From Acidobacteria bacterium AH-259-G07 (GTDB lineage Bacteria; Acidobacteriota; UBA6911; RPQK01; JADFOI01), in the NCBI GenBank assembly GCA_027717925.1, contig JALLON010000008.1, positions 1 to 24,393 of the forward strand: a DNA stretch of 24,393 nucleotides. Direction: 5' to 3'. Positions within the stretch are counted from its first letter, which is position 1. The number at the start of each line of letters is the position of its first letter. Below are positions 8,062 through 14,329 of the stretch, piece after piece. The notes beneath the pieces are model-generated. The model saw nothing but the letters and a program-made list of their open reading frames with translations. It did not search any database and had not been told where the DNA came from. A program made the position numbers and the translations under genes.

Positions 8062-8847
8062 ATGCCCAAAAAACGCAAAAAATCTCGTTGGAAGATGGTA
8101 GTCATTGCAAACGACTTTCAGATTCCCTTTCATAACCAAAAAGCCCTGGCCCTCTTTAAAGTCTTTTTACGCAGAGAGAAGCCTGATTGGCTGATTTTAA
8201 ACGGGGATTTTCATGATTTTTGGGAGATTTCTAACTTTGATCTAACGCCCCGAACCGGCAAAGAATTTCTCGAAGAAATCAAGATCGGTCAAAAGATATT
8301 GAAGTCTTTTCGCCGCATACTGCCCAAGGCCCGGATCACCTGGATAGAAGGGAATCACGAATTTCGCTTAAGGCGTTACTTGATCCATAAGGCCAAAGAG
8401 CTTTATGGACTACCTGGTCTCTCTGTGCCTGAATTATTTGGCTTAAAGGAGCTAAACATCAAATATATCCCTTGTTCTCAAGGAGCAAGCAGATTCACGA
8501 GTAATTTCATTCGTGTGGGCAATCTCTACGTAGGTCACTGGCCCACGGTCGCCAAACACGCTGGTTATGCAGCAAAAGGTCTCGTGGACGATAAAGGCGT
8601 CAGCCTGCTTCAGGGCCATACTCACCGTTTTGGAGCTCATGCTCGTACCACTGTGGATGGTCGGGTCCTGTTGGGCATTGAAAACCTTTGCATGTGTAAA
8701 GCTAGCTATATCTCCCATCCCAACTGGCAGATGGGATTCTCAGTTGTCTACCTAGAAACAAAATCACGACGGTTTCAGTGGTATCCGATTCTGATTGGTG
8801 ATCGTGGTTTTGTTTGGAAGGGTAGAGAATATCGGTTGGCGGCATGA
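8062..8847 (+). CDS. Calcineurin-like metallophosphoesterase
   Basis: The 261-residue protein shows the ordered metal-binding motifs of the calcineurin-like superfamily: D18 with H24 in NDFQIPFH, GDFHD at 48-52, GNHE at 97-100 and GHTH at 185-188. Members hydrolyse phosphoesters, including DNA ends (Mre11/SbcD type), nucleotides and proteins. The absence of a cap domain or fused partner, and its place between a helicase and a RuvC-like gene, favour a role in nucleic-acid processing during element replication; this is inference. The ATG is only nine bases from the right arm of the repeat element and has no visible Shine-Dalgarno, so translation may be leaderless or depend on a start inside the repeat. 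No signal peptide is present. Confidence 0.85.
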   Translation: MPKKRKKSRWKMVVIANDFQIPFHNQKALALFKVFLRREKPDWLILNGDFHDFWEISNFDLTPRTGKEFLEEIKIGQKILKSFRRILPKARITWIEGNHEFRLRRYLIHKAKELYGLPGLSVPELFGLKELNIKYIPCSQGASRFTSNFIRVGNLYVGHWPTVAKHAGYAAKGLVDDKGVSLLQGHTHRFGAHARTTVDGRVLLGIENLCMCKASYISHPNWQMGFSVVYLETKSRRFQWYPILIGDRGFVWKGREYRLAA

Positions 8848-8982
8848 AAAGCTTAGGAACAATAGCCGGCAAAAATTCTCTCAATTGTTTTCATATTATT
8901 TCTTTATATTTTCTTTAACTAAGGTGTGCTAATGCATGTATGAACTAGCATGGCCGCCTTTTTTGTTTTGTAAGAGTCATGT

Positions 8983-9055
8983 TTTTTCAAATCGGGCTGG
9001 GTTTCTATCTTCCCTTTATGAAAGGGTTGGCGCAGACCTAGCCCGATTTGAGAAA
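8983..9055. repeat. Long inverted repeat with nested hairpin
   Basis: Bases 8983-9002 pair with 9036-9055 over 20 positions, with two G-U-type pairs in RNA terms. The central 12 bp (TCAAATCGGGCT / AGCCCGATTTGA) match perfectly. Inside the loop, CCCTTT-ATG-AAAGGG (9012-9026) forms a second hairpin. The size and isolation of the structure suggest a functional nucleic acid: transfer origin, operator or RNA. Confidence 0.6.
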
Positions 9056-9104
9056 CGTATGCATGGCCTATCTCGTGGGCAAACACGAAAATCGATGCAC
9101 CCGG

Positions 9105-9131
9105 AAAGTGACCCGGTTTGAGGGTCACTTT
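9105..9131. repeat. Perfect 10-bp hairpin
   Basis: AAAGTGACCC (9105-9114) and GGGTCACTTT (9122-9131) are perfectly complementary around a 7-nt loop. No T-run follows directly. It lies 50 bp after the longer inverted repeat and could end a transcript read through that region, or be a protein-binding site. Confidence 0.5.
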
Positions 9132-9183
9132 TACGTTATCGAAGTCGCTCAGAGGCAGTTTTTTGCTTCACAACAAACTTACA

Positions 9184-9198
9184 TTTTTGTCAAGTTTT
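9184..9198 (+). promoter_or_regulatory. Second copy of the TTTTTGTCAAGTTTT motif
   Basis: This 15-base sequence is identical to 6461-6475, and the match continues as A/C followed by CC. Both copies lie upstream of replication-module genes on the plus strand. A TATACT hexamer 30 bp downstream may be the -10 element of the XRE-RuvC operon. Confidence 0.4.
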
Positions 9199-9311
9199 AC
9201 CATCCTAGGAATACTGCACCTATCCTTTATACTGAATACATAAACTGATTATCTGATCTGGTTCAGTGATCTTATTTTGCGCCACTGTATCAATCATAAT
9301 CTGTCTTATTC

Positions 9312-9668
9312 ATGGCATCCACATTACAAAACTACCTGCGAATGTTTCGCAAACGCATCGGTCTTTCCCAAGATGAGATAGCGTTTTTGCTGGGTTCTGA
9401 AGACGCGGCAAATGTGTCGCGGTATGAGACAAATGGAGCCCTCCCTGGCTTAAAAATAACCCTGGCTTATGAGGTTATCTTTGGAGTTCCGGCAAGGCGT
9501 TTGTTTGCTGGCCTTGTGGATGAGATTGAAGAAAAAACTAAACACCGGGTTCAATTGCTGGTTGTGAAGTTGAGTAAACAAAAACAGGATAAAATGACGG
9601 CTTATAAACTGGCAATGCTTAAAACGCTTATTTCTCAGCCGGGAACTGAGCCTGGTGAGGATAAATGA
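9312..9668 (+). CDS. XRE-family helix-turn-helix regulator
   Basis: The 118-residue protein begins with a lambda-repressor-like HTH: RKRIGLSQDEIAFLLG, then VSRYETNGALPGLKI, at about residues 14-55. The second half is helical and basic, with no other domain recognised. It likely binds DNA as a dimer and regulates element genes; the palindromes in the upstream intergenic region and the motif at 9184 are candidate sites. Its stop codon overlaps the start of the RuvC-like gene (ATGA), so the two are translationally coupled. No Shine-Dalgarno is visible before the ATG, as for several other genes of this module. Confidence 0.85.
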   Translation: MASTLQNYLRMFRKRIGLSQDEIAFLLGSEDAANVSRYETNGALPGLKITLAYEVIFGVPARRLFAGLVDEIEEKTKHRVQLLVVKLSKQKQDKMTAYKLAMLKTLISQPGTEPGEDK

Positions 9669-10186
9669 AACATGCTTCACAAGATCAGCAGGGGGTCCTG
9701 GCCGTGGACCCAATCACTCGGGGTTTTGCGTTTGCGATCATGGAAGGCTCGGATGTTTTAGTCGATTCGGGCATTAAGCATGTTCGGCAAGACAAGCATA
9801 CGAGATGTTTAAAGCGCATTGCAGAGCTTTTGGAGCACTATCAACTGGATGCAGTCATTGTGGAAGACTATACGGGAAAGGGGTCCAGGCGCTGCTTGCG
9901 GGTTCAGCGATTGATACGAGCTATAGATAACCTGGCTGCACAAAGGAGGATTGCAACCTACAGCTTTTCAAGAGAGAAGGTTAGAAACACTTTTTCCCGG
10001 TTTGGAGCCGTGAATAGATATGAGATCGCAACCGTCATCGCCGACCATCTGCCCCAACTGGCTCCTCGGCTACCGCCACCTCGCAAGCTCTGGATGACGG
10101 AGGACGACCGCATGAGTATTTTTGATGCGGTGGCTCTTGCCCTCACGTTCTTTCATTTTAAAAACAAACATAAACGGGCCGCTTGA
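9665..10186 (+). CDS. RuvC-like Holliday-junction resolvase
   Basis: The 173-residue protein has the RNase H-like RuvC pattern. A first-strand aspartate (VLAVDPITRGFAFAI, D15) is followed by a central acidic pair at the end of a beta strand (DAVIVEDYTG, E67/D68) and a C-terminal acidic helix (TEDDRMSIFDAVALAL, D147/D148 and D154). These correspond to the metal-binding residues of RuvC nucleases. Length matches bacterial RuvC (about 170 residues), but the sequence is clearly divergent from chromosomal RuvC, so a mobile-element resolvase is likely. It would cleave branched DNA made during replication or recombination of the element. Its start overlaps the XRE gene by four bases. Confidence 0.8.
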   Translation: MKHASQDQQGVLAVDPITRGFAFAIMEGSDVLVDSGIKHVRQDKHTRCLKRIAELLEHYQLDAVIVEDYTGKGSRRCLRVQRLIRAIDNLAAQRRIATYSFSREKVRNTFSRFGAVNRYEIATVIADHLPQLAPRLPPPRKLWMTEDDRMSIFDAVALALTFFHFKNKHKRAA

Positions 10187-10190
10187 CGGT

Positions 10191-10373
10191 CCCACAGACA
10201 TCTTTCTCTGTTTCTAGACAGCGGGCATTCTTATCGTTATGTCCGGACCGGGAAGGAATGGAGATCCTCCCCCCAGCTGGCCAATGTCTCCATCTAGGAA
10301 ATCATTAAAGAGGGATTGTATAGTTCTTTCTGTGCCTGCTTGTTTTATCCCGGCAGGGAGGGATGTCTGTGGG
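10191..10373. repeat. 12-bp inverted repeat enclosing ~160 bp of structured DNA
   Basis: CCCACAGACATC (10191-10202) is perfectly complementary to GATGTCTGTGGG (10362-10373). Between them are further complementary pairs: CTGT/ACAG near 10208-10220, ATGGAGA/TCTCCAT around 10258-10295, and CCTGC/GCAGG around 10336-10356. The arrangement fits a multi-branched RNA closed by a terminal stem, or a small non-autonomous transposon with 12-bp ends, though no target duplication was found. It lies between the convergent RuvC-like and XRE genes. Confidence 0.5.
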
Positions 10374-10388
10374 GATTGTCATTACCGT

Positions 10389-10748
10389 TCATTCTTCCCA
10401 CAATTCCATTGATTCTAAGATGGCCTTTTTTGCTTTGAAGTCGGCGTCCTGAGTTCCCGGAAGCTTTTTCCCAAGTTTGTGATGTTCCCATAGAAACTCT
10501 GCTTGTTCCTGGATCGTTAATATCTCACTGAGCAACCTACCCACATCCTGATCCGTAACTTTTGCAATCCTGGCCAGGGTGATTGCATTAACGTCACTAT
10601 CACCGCGCTCGATGCGATTGATCTGCTGACCCGACAAACCAACGAGATCTCCCAGTTCTTGACGCGAGAGGTTCCTCTCTTCTCGTGCGGCCTTGATTTT
10701 TAACCCCAGATCTTCAGCAGCTTTGCTTCTTGGCAAGGTATTACTCAA
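10389..10748 (-). CDS. XRE-family helix-turn-helix regulator
   Basis: The 119-residue protein has a clear HTH_3 domain at about 14-65: AAREERNLSRQELGDLVGLS, then QQINRIERGDSDVNAITLARI. The C-terminal part is helical with no recognised domain. It begins with TTG at 10746-10748, because an in-frame stop lies two codons upstream and no ATG is available near the N-terminus. It is divergent from the lipoprotein gene at 10850, with an AT-rich 100-bp gap carrying an inverted repeat that is a plausible autoregulatory operator. It probably controls the envelope operon and itself. Confidence 0.85.
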   Translation of the reverse strand: MSNTLPRSKAAEDLGLKIKAAREERNLSRQELGDLVGLSGQQINRIERGDSDVNAITLARIAKVTDQDVGRLLSEILTIQEQAEFLWEHHKLGKKLPGTQDADFKAKKAILESMELWEE

Positions 10749-10750
10749 AT

Positions 10751-10783
10751 GTCATATAAGTATATTACTATATCTGATATGAC
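10751..10783. promoter_or_regulatory. Candidate operator (inverted repeat)
   Basis: GTCATAT (10751-10757) and ATATGAC (10777-10783) form an inverted repeat with a 19-bp AT-rich spacer. It lies immediately upstream of the XRE start and in front of the divergent lipoprotein operon, a typical position for a repressor site. Promoter hexamers could not be fixed in this very AT-rich sequence. Confidence 0.45.
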
Positions 10784-10849
10784 GAACTCATATATTAATA
10801 GGCGTTCACCAAACGAGAGAATAACTTTTCAAAAACAAATAGGCAATCC

Positions 10850-11587
10850 ATGGTGAAGATAAAGTTATTGGTGACCCTCCTTTCACTTGCAGCAGCCTGC
10901 AGTAGCCCGTTTTCCACTTCTTCTCCAAGTTCCATAAGTAAAGGGAAAACCATTACCCGCCTGAACTTCCGGAGTGGCCCAACCTTGCAGAGTCCAGTAC
11001 TTACAGTTCTTAACAAAGGTCAAGAAATCCCGCTCTTTGAACACGTTGCCGGCTGGTATAGGACAAGCCATGAAGGCAGGAAAGGGTTTGTAAGTGAGCG
11101 ATACATTAGGCTCGTCAAGGATAGTGTTCGATTAAAACCCGAGCACGAGCACATCCTGGACGCCGCCGGTTGGCTCGACTATGTAGTTGGGAATATTGAC
11201 GCTTTACGGTACGAGGACTGCCGGGCCTTTATTGTCAACAATGAAAATGCTGCCGCATATGCAACTGTTCACAGCGGGATCAGATGGGCTGTAGTGGCCA
11301 CACAAGGATACAACGAGATTCAGATTGCCCGGAATCTTGTCCATGAGGCAGCTCATTTAGAGATTTGGGCCAGAACGGGTAAATTAGGCTCCCAAGAGTA
11401 TTCCCGCTCCAAAGAAAAAGATTTTCTCCTGTATTATCGCAGATTTGTCAGGCAAACCGGACGTCTCAGAGAAATAGTGGTGGTTGATTCCCAGTTAAGT
11501 TCTTTTGGAAAACGATATGACAATCGAGCACCCCAGAGAAGTCTCTATTGTCATAAACAAATAGCGAGAATGTTGGGTGAGCCATAA
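10850..11587 (+). CDS. Lipoprotein with SH3b domain and HEAAH zincin-like motif (copy A)
   Basis: The 245-residue protein starts with a lipoprotein-type signal (hydrophobic segment, then AAAC with Cys17). An SH3b domain spans about 33-90 (LNFRSGPTLQSPVL, GWYRTSHEGRKGFVS), a fold that commonly binds peptidoglycan. The C-terminal domain carries LVHEAAHLEIW at 163-173, in which H165-E166-x2-H169 fits a zincin metallopeptidase active site. The likely place is the envelope, perhaps opening or anchoring to the cell wall for the apparatus encoded nearby. The fusion is unfamiliar to me. A close paralogue lies at 19709-20377 and shares most residues of both domains. AGG lies before the ATG. Confidence 0.75.
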   Translation: MVKIKLLVTLLSLAAACSSPFSTSSPSSISKGKTITRLNFRSGPTLQSPVLTVLNKGQEIPLFEHVAGWYRTSHEGRKGFVSERYIRLVKDSVRLKPEHEHILDAAGWLDYVVGNIDALRYEDCRAFIVNNENAAAYATVHSGIRWAVVATQGYNEIQIARNLVHEAAHLEIWARTGKLGSQEYSRSKEKDFLLYYRRFVRQTGRLREIVVVDSQLSSFGKRYDNRAPQRSLYCHKQIARMLGEP

Positions 11588-11664
11588 GCGTTGAGAGGCA
11601 AAGCTTAAATGAATAAGAAAAAATGTACTCCTGGAAAAAAGGAGCATTGCGAAAGGAAAAAACC

Positions 11665-12219
11665 ATGAAAAATCATTTTCTGATTACAGGTCTAGTCTTA
11701 TTTTTAGCCGCTTGCGGCGGCAAAAACGTCAAGCTTCCAAAAGGGGAACCTATCAGCCCCTTTGAGTCACTTCCTGTGGAAGCCTATGGAGGAAAAGGTG
11801 TAGCAAGCTTGAAAAAACTTTCGCTCCGTGCGGCCCGAGATGTTGCCTACGCCCAGGCCAATCGGGAGCTTGCCCAAGATATTTTTACAGTTACGTTGAG
11901 CCGTGTCAGCGAGTTCTCGCCACCGGGAAAAGAACCTCTCGTCAGACCCATGAGCACAGTCGTGAGTCAGGTGGTCTTGGTTGGCAAGAAGTTTTCCGAA
12001 GAGCGGCGGGTCGGGGACACCTTGTGGGTCAGACTGTATATGTCAAAAGCGGAGGTGGATGAAAGTATTGGTAAGCACTTACAAAGCCTGGCTGGAGAAC
12101 TGCTTACCGGTCCTATCCGTGAGAGGCTGACCAGAGAGGTAGAACTCAGCGATAGCAAGGTCGAAGAAGAGCTGAAGATTTTGGCAGACTTTCAAAGACG
12201 CCAATTCAAGCGGAGATAA
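11665..12219 (+). CDS. Putative lipoprotein, LPP20-like
   Basis: Starting at ATG 11665, preceded by AAAGGA, the 184-residue product has a textbook lipoprotein signal (LFLAAC followed by GG). The open frame continues 14 codons upstream, but that would bury the signal peptide. The mature part contains RAARDVAYAQANRELAQDI and DTLWVRLYMSKAEVDESI, a pattern seen in LPP20/FlgT-type envelope proteins (helix of Ala/Arg, then a beta strand repeat). Function is not known. It sits between the SH3 lipoprotein and a secreted protein two bases downstream, so the three likely form one operon and act together in the envelope. Confidence 0.7.
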   Translation: MKNHFLITGLVLFLAACGGKNVKLPKGEPISPFESLPVEAYGGKGVASLKKLSLRAARDVAYAQANRELAQDIFTVTLSRVSEFSPPGKEPLVRPMSTVVSQVVLVGKKFSEERRVGDTLWVRLYMSKAEVDESIGKHLQSLAGELLTGPIRERLTREVELSDSKVEEELKILADFQRRQFKRR

Positions 12220-12221
12220 TC

Positions 12222-12968
12222 ATGAAGGCACTAACACTATCTTTATTACTCATTTTATTGGCAGGAACAATTGCCCTGGCTGAAGGCGAAGGGGAGATCG
12301 TGGTGAGGGCATTTGCCCATCTTAACGAAGGCGGCTGTGAGAGAGCCTATCGCAAAGCGCTTGGAGAACTGCTTCGAAAGCACGGCACAACGTTTATCAC
12401 CGTTGTCGGTAAAGAAGACAGTTACATTCAACGGAAAGGAAAGAAATTTGAGGAACGAACACAATGGCATCAAGAAACCGAAGTGCTCCTGGCAGGACTC
12501 TTTCAAACGCGCACTGTGCATCAGCACACAAACAACGGTTACTGTATGGTTGAGATCCATTTGACCCAGGAACAGCTCCAGGAAGCGAAACAAGGAAGTG
12601 TTCAGATAATTCAAGCTCAACTTAAAAGACGGGGAGAACATAGGGTGAGTCAGGACATCTTGAGTCTACGTAAAGAAGTCAAAAGAATTCAAGGAGAGCT
12701 TAAACGGATCAGTCAACGGGAGGAGGCCATTGGCCCTGTAGCTCGCCGGCGTCCATATCAACGCAGGTCAGTGCCCTACTATTCCCAGGCACAGTCTGTT
12801 TATTATGTGGTGACACCGGAACCGGTCACATACTATCGCACGCCATACTACAGACAAACAGCTTATCGTGTGCGGAACCAATACCCGGTACGTTTGAGTA
12901 CAAAGGAAATCTTGGTCCAGCAAGGCATAGCCCTGCTCAAAAGCATTGCTTATAGCTATCGTTGGTAA
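12222..12968 (+). CDS. Secreted protein, LPP20/FlgT-like N-terminus, Tyr/Arg-rich tail
   Basis: The 248-residue protein has a cleavable Sec signal (MKALTLSLLLILLAGTIALA, cleavage expected after ALA). The mature N-terminal ~100 residues have the pattern of the LPP20/FlgT fold: GEIVVRAFAHLNEGGCERAY, then helical KALGELLRKHG and later strands. A predicted coiled coil follows at about 140-165. The C-terminal region (about 170-225) is unusually rich in Tyr, Arg and Pro, with repeats such as YYRTPYYRQTAYRV. It is probably periplasmic. GGAG precedes the ATG, two bases after the previous stop. I do not recognise the family beyond the weak fold resemblance. Confidence 0.65.
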   Translation: MKALTLSLLLILLAGTIALAEGEGEIVVRAFAHLNEGGCERAYRKALGELLRKHGTTFITVVGKEDSYIQRKGKKFEERTQWHQETEVLLAGLFQTRTVHQHTNNGYCMVEIHLTQEQLQEAKQGSVQIIQAQLKRRGEHRVSQDILSLRKEVKRIQGELKRISQREEAIGPVARRRPYQRRSVPYYSQAQSVYYVVTPEPVTYYRTPYYRQTAYRVRNQYPVRLSTKEILVQQGIALLKSIAYSYRW

Positions 12969-12997
12969 AGCTATTATCTCATCCCTGAAATTCATAT

Positions 12998-13076
12998 GTT
13001 TCGCATTACCAAAAATCCGATGATTCCAACAAGCAATAGAAGACCTGGGAAGGGTGAGTAATGCGTGAGACAATCG
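12998..13076 (+). pseudogene. Remnant of the 3' end of the 19303-19716 gene (left direct repeat)
   Basis: This segment aligns with 19647-19724 over 79 positions with nine mismatches and one extra base (about 87% identity by my count). In the right copy it encodes FRITKNPTFQQVIQDLGMVG; here the extra base after AATCCGA shifts the frame. It is therefore a decayed duplicate of the end of that gene, including the start of the overlapping downstream gene. The two copies bracket the ECF transporter block. Confidence 0.8.
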
Positions 13077-13316
13077 AACATCCACTCGCCACCTCACTAG
13101 GGTTGGCTCTCCCGGGCCACTGACACTTACTCTAAGACTCCCTGATTATATCTCCAGGCAAGCTGTCCAGTTTGCCTTCTTTCTTGGTCAAATCCATAGG
13201 CATTGATCAGAAATATCACTGGAATTGTTCTCCTTTCAAAATACACCCTAGCTGAGGAGAAAGAGATGTCAAGCTTATACTAACTTTATTAACTTGTTTG
13301 TTTTCAGTCACTTAAC

Positions 13317-13344
13317 TTGACTTATTCTTATAAGATGATATAAT
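13317..13344 (+). promoter_or_regulatory. Strong sigma70-type promoter
   Basis: TTGACT (13317-13322), a 16-bp spacer and TATAAT (13339-13344) make a near-consensus promoter. Transcription would begin near 13351, leaving a leader of about 280 nt before the gene at 13631. Confidence 0.65.
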
Positions 13345-13630
13345 ATAAGATAGGGTTATTTAAGATTATTTCTTCGCCGTTTTCGCACTAGAAAAGAAGC
13401 CAGACTTCTTTCCTTTTCCACATATCCGTAAAGTTCCCAAACTGGCCTTTGGCCGACAATAAGAAGTGAATCCTTCGTATGGTGCCATCTGAGCCTGAAA
13501 ATTGTGTTTACGGCTCGGGATCAGATTAACCACGGCGACGAGGGAAGAGGATTTAGCTCTTTTTCTAGCCCTTTCAAATCAAATCACCGCCCAATTCTGG
13601 GCAATCAACCGACAATCAAAGGAGGATCAT

Positions 13631-14266
13631 ATGAGTAAAGTCACTATAGGACCATGGGGAGTCCGAAGAAAACTTCCGGATAAAAAACATATAAAAAACA
13701 TGCAGAGGATATGTCTCAAAGCTGCAGATATTCTTGAAGAGGAGCTAGGGATCGTTGGGAAGGAATTCCGTTGTGCCATCGAGGCCGCAGACCACGAACA
13801 CTACGATTACGATGAGACGGTCTATTATCTTCGCAGGATGTACTCGCGCCTATTGTGCGCCAATTTCGTCATTCACGACACATACTTATCCCCGGAGAAT
13901 AGACTCGAAGTGCTCAAATTTCTTGGCTTTTCCGATCCCCATAACAGCAAGCGTCTATCCCCTAAACAGCGCGTCTCACTTCAAGAAATGCACTATGCCA
14001 GATGTCTTGAGATAGTTGGTGATCAAATTGACGGCTATGTTCACTGGATTGGTGTGCGTCTGCGCCTGACATTAGTCCCAAAATATGTCCGCCTAAAGCC
14101 GTGGGCCCAAAATGAGAAATGGGAGGCCATATTGGAACGCGTTGAGAAGTATCAGCCCCAATTCGAGTTCATTGACCTTATGTACGGGTTTCTATTGCGG
14201 ATAGGTGAGTTCTACGAGAAAAACTTTCGCCCAAGACACCCTATTTGTCCATGTTGTAAAGCATGA
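13631..14266 (+). CDS. Hypothetical protein with C-terminal CPCC motif
   Basis: The start at 13631 is fixed by a perfect Shine-Dalgarno (AAAGGAGG, 7 bases before ATG). The frame is open for 43 codons upstream, but that part lacks a ribosome-binding site. The 211-residue product begins MSKVTIGPWGVRRKL, is mainly helical and basic, is rich in Tyr/His/Arg, and ends HPICPCCKA, possibly a metal-binding or redox tail. No family is recognised. It has its own promoter and a strong terminator, so it is a monocistronic unit at the left end of the bracketed block, convergent with the ECF operon. Confidence 0.7.
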   Translation: MSKVTIGPWGVRRKLPDKKHIKNMQRICLKAADILEEELGIVGKEFRCAIEAADHEHYDYDETVYYLRRMYSRLLCANFVIHDTYLSPENRLEVLKFLGFSDPHNSKRLSPKQRVSLQEMHYARCLEIVGDQIDGYVHWIGVRLRLTLVPKYVRLKPWAQNEKWEAILERVEKYQPQFEFIDLMYGFLLRIGEFYEKNFRPRHPICPCCKA

Positions 14267-14294
14267 TATGGAATTCGCAGGAGCAATACACGAG

Positions 14295-14329
14295 GACCAC
14301 TGGGAGCACATTCCCAGTGGTCTTTTTTT
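14295..14329 (+). terminator. Rho-independent terminator
   Basis: GACCACTGGGA (14295-14305) and TCCCAGTGGTC (14312-14322) form a perfect 11-bp stem with a 6-nt loop, followed by seven T. It ends the transcript of the 13631-14266 gene; the T-run touches the stop codon of the convergent gene. Confidence 0.9.

Larger units (their letters stand above)
8848..9311. other. 464-bp structured intergenic region
   Basis: No gene is supported here. The stretch holds a 20-bp-stem inverted repeat (8983-9055), a perfect hairpin (9105-9131), a T6 run near 9159-9164, the repeated motif TTTTTGTCAAGTTTT (9184-9198) and a TATACT -10-like hexamer (9228-9233) ahead of the XRE gene. It may contain a non-coding RNA, an origin of transfer or regulatory sites. 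Confidence 0.5.
12969..13630. other. Intergenic region: gene remnant, promoter and leader
   Basis: This 662-bp stretch holds the gene-end remnant at 12998-13076, about 240 bp in which nothing was recognised, a strong promoter at 13317-13344 and a leader of about 280 bp. The leader has small hairpins: AAAGAAG/CTTCTTT near 13395 and GCCCA/TGGGC near 13589. No complete gene is supported. Confidence 0.5.

Noticed and set aside
8919..9167. Minus-strand open frame containing IFVFAHEIGHAYV, reminiscent of an HExxH peptidase such as ImmA/IrrE near XRE genes.
   Set aside because: It is short, has no ATG with a ribosome-binding site, overlaps two strong inverted repeats that better explain the conservation of the sequence, and the flanking residues match no peptidase. 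It could still be a pseudogene fragment.
10187..10388. Retron-like or 6S-like RNA.
   Set aside because: No reverse transcriptase is near and the central loop layout of 6S RNA could not be drawn; kept only as structured sequence of unknown role.
12255..12641. A 128-codon minus-strand open frame.
   Set aside because: Entirely antisense to the secreted-protein gene, with no start signal.
13502..13630. 43 open codons upstream of the 13631 gene.
   Set aside because: A perfect Shine-Dalgarno sits directly before ATG 13631; the upstream part has none and lies in the leader.
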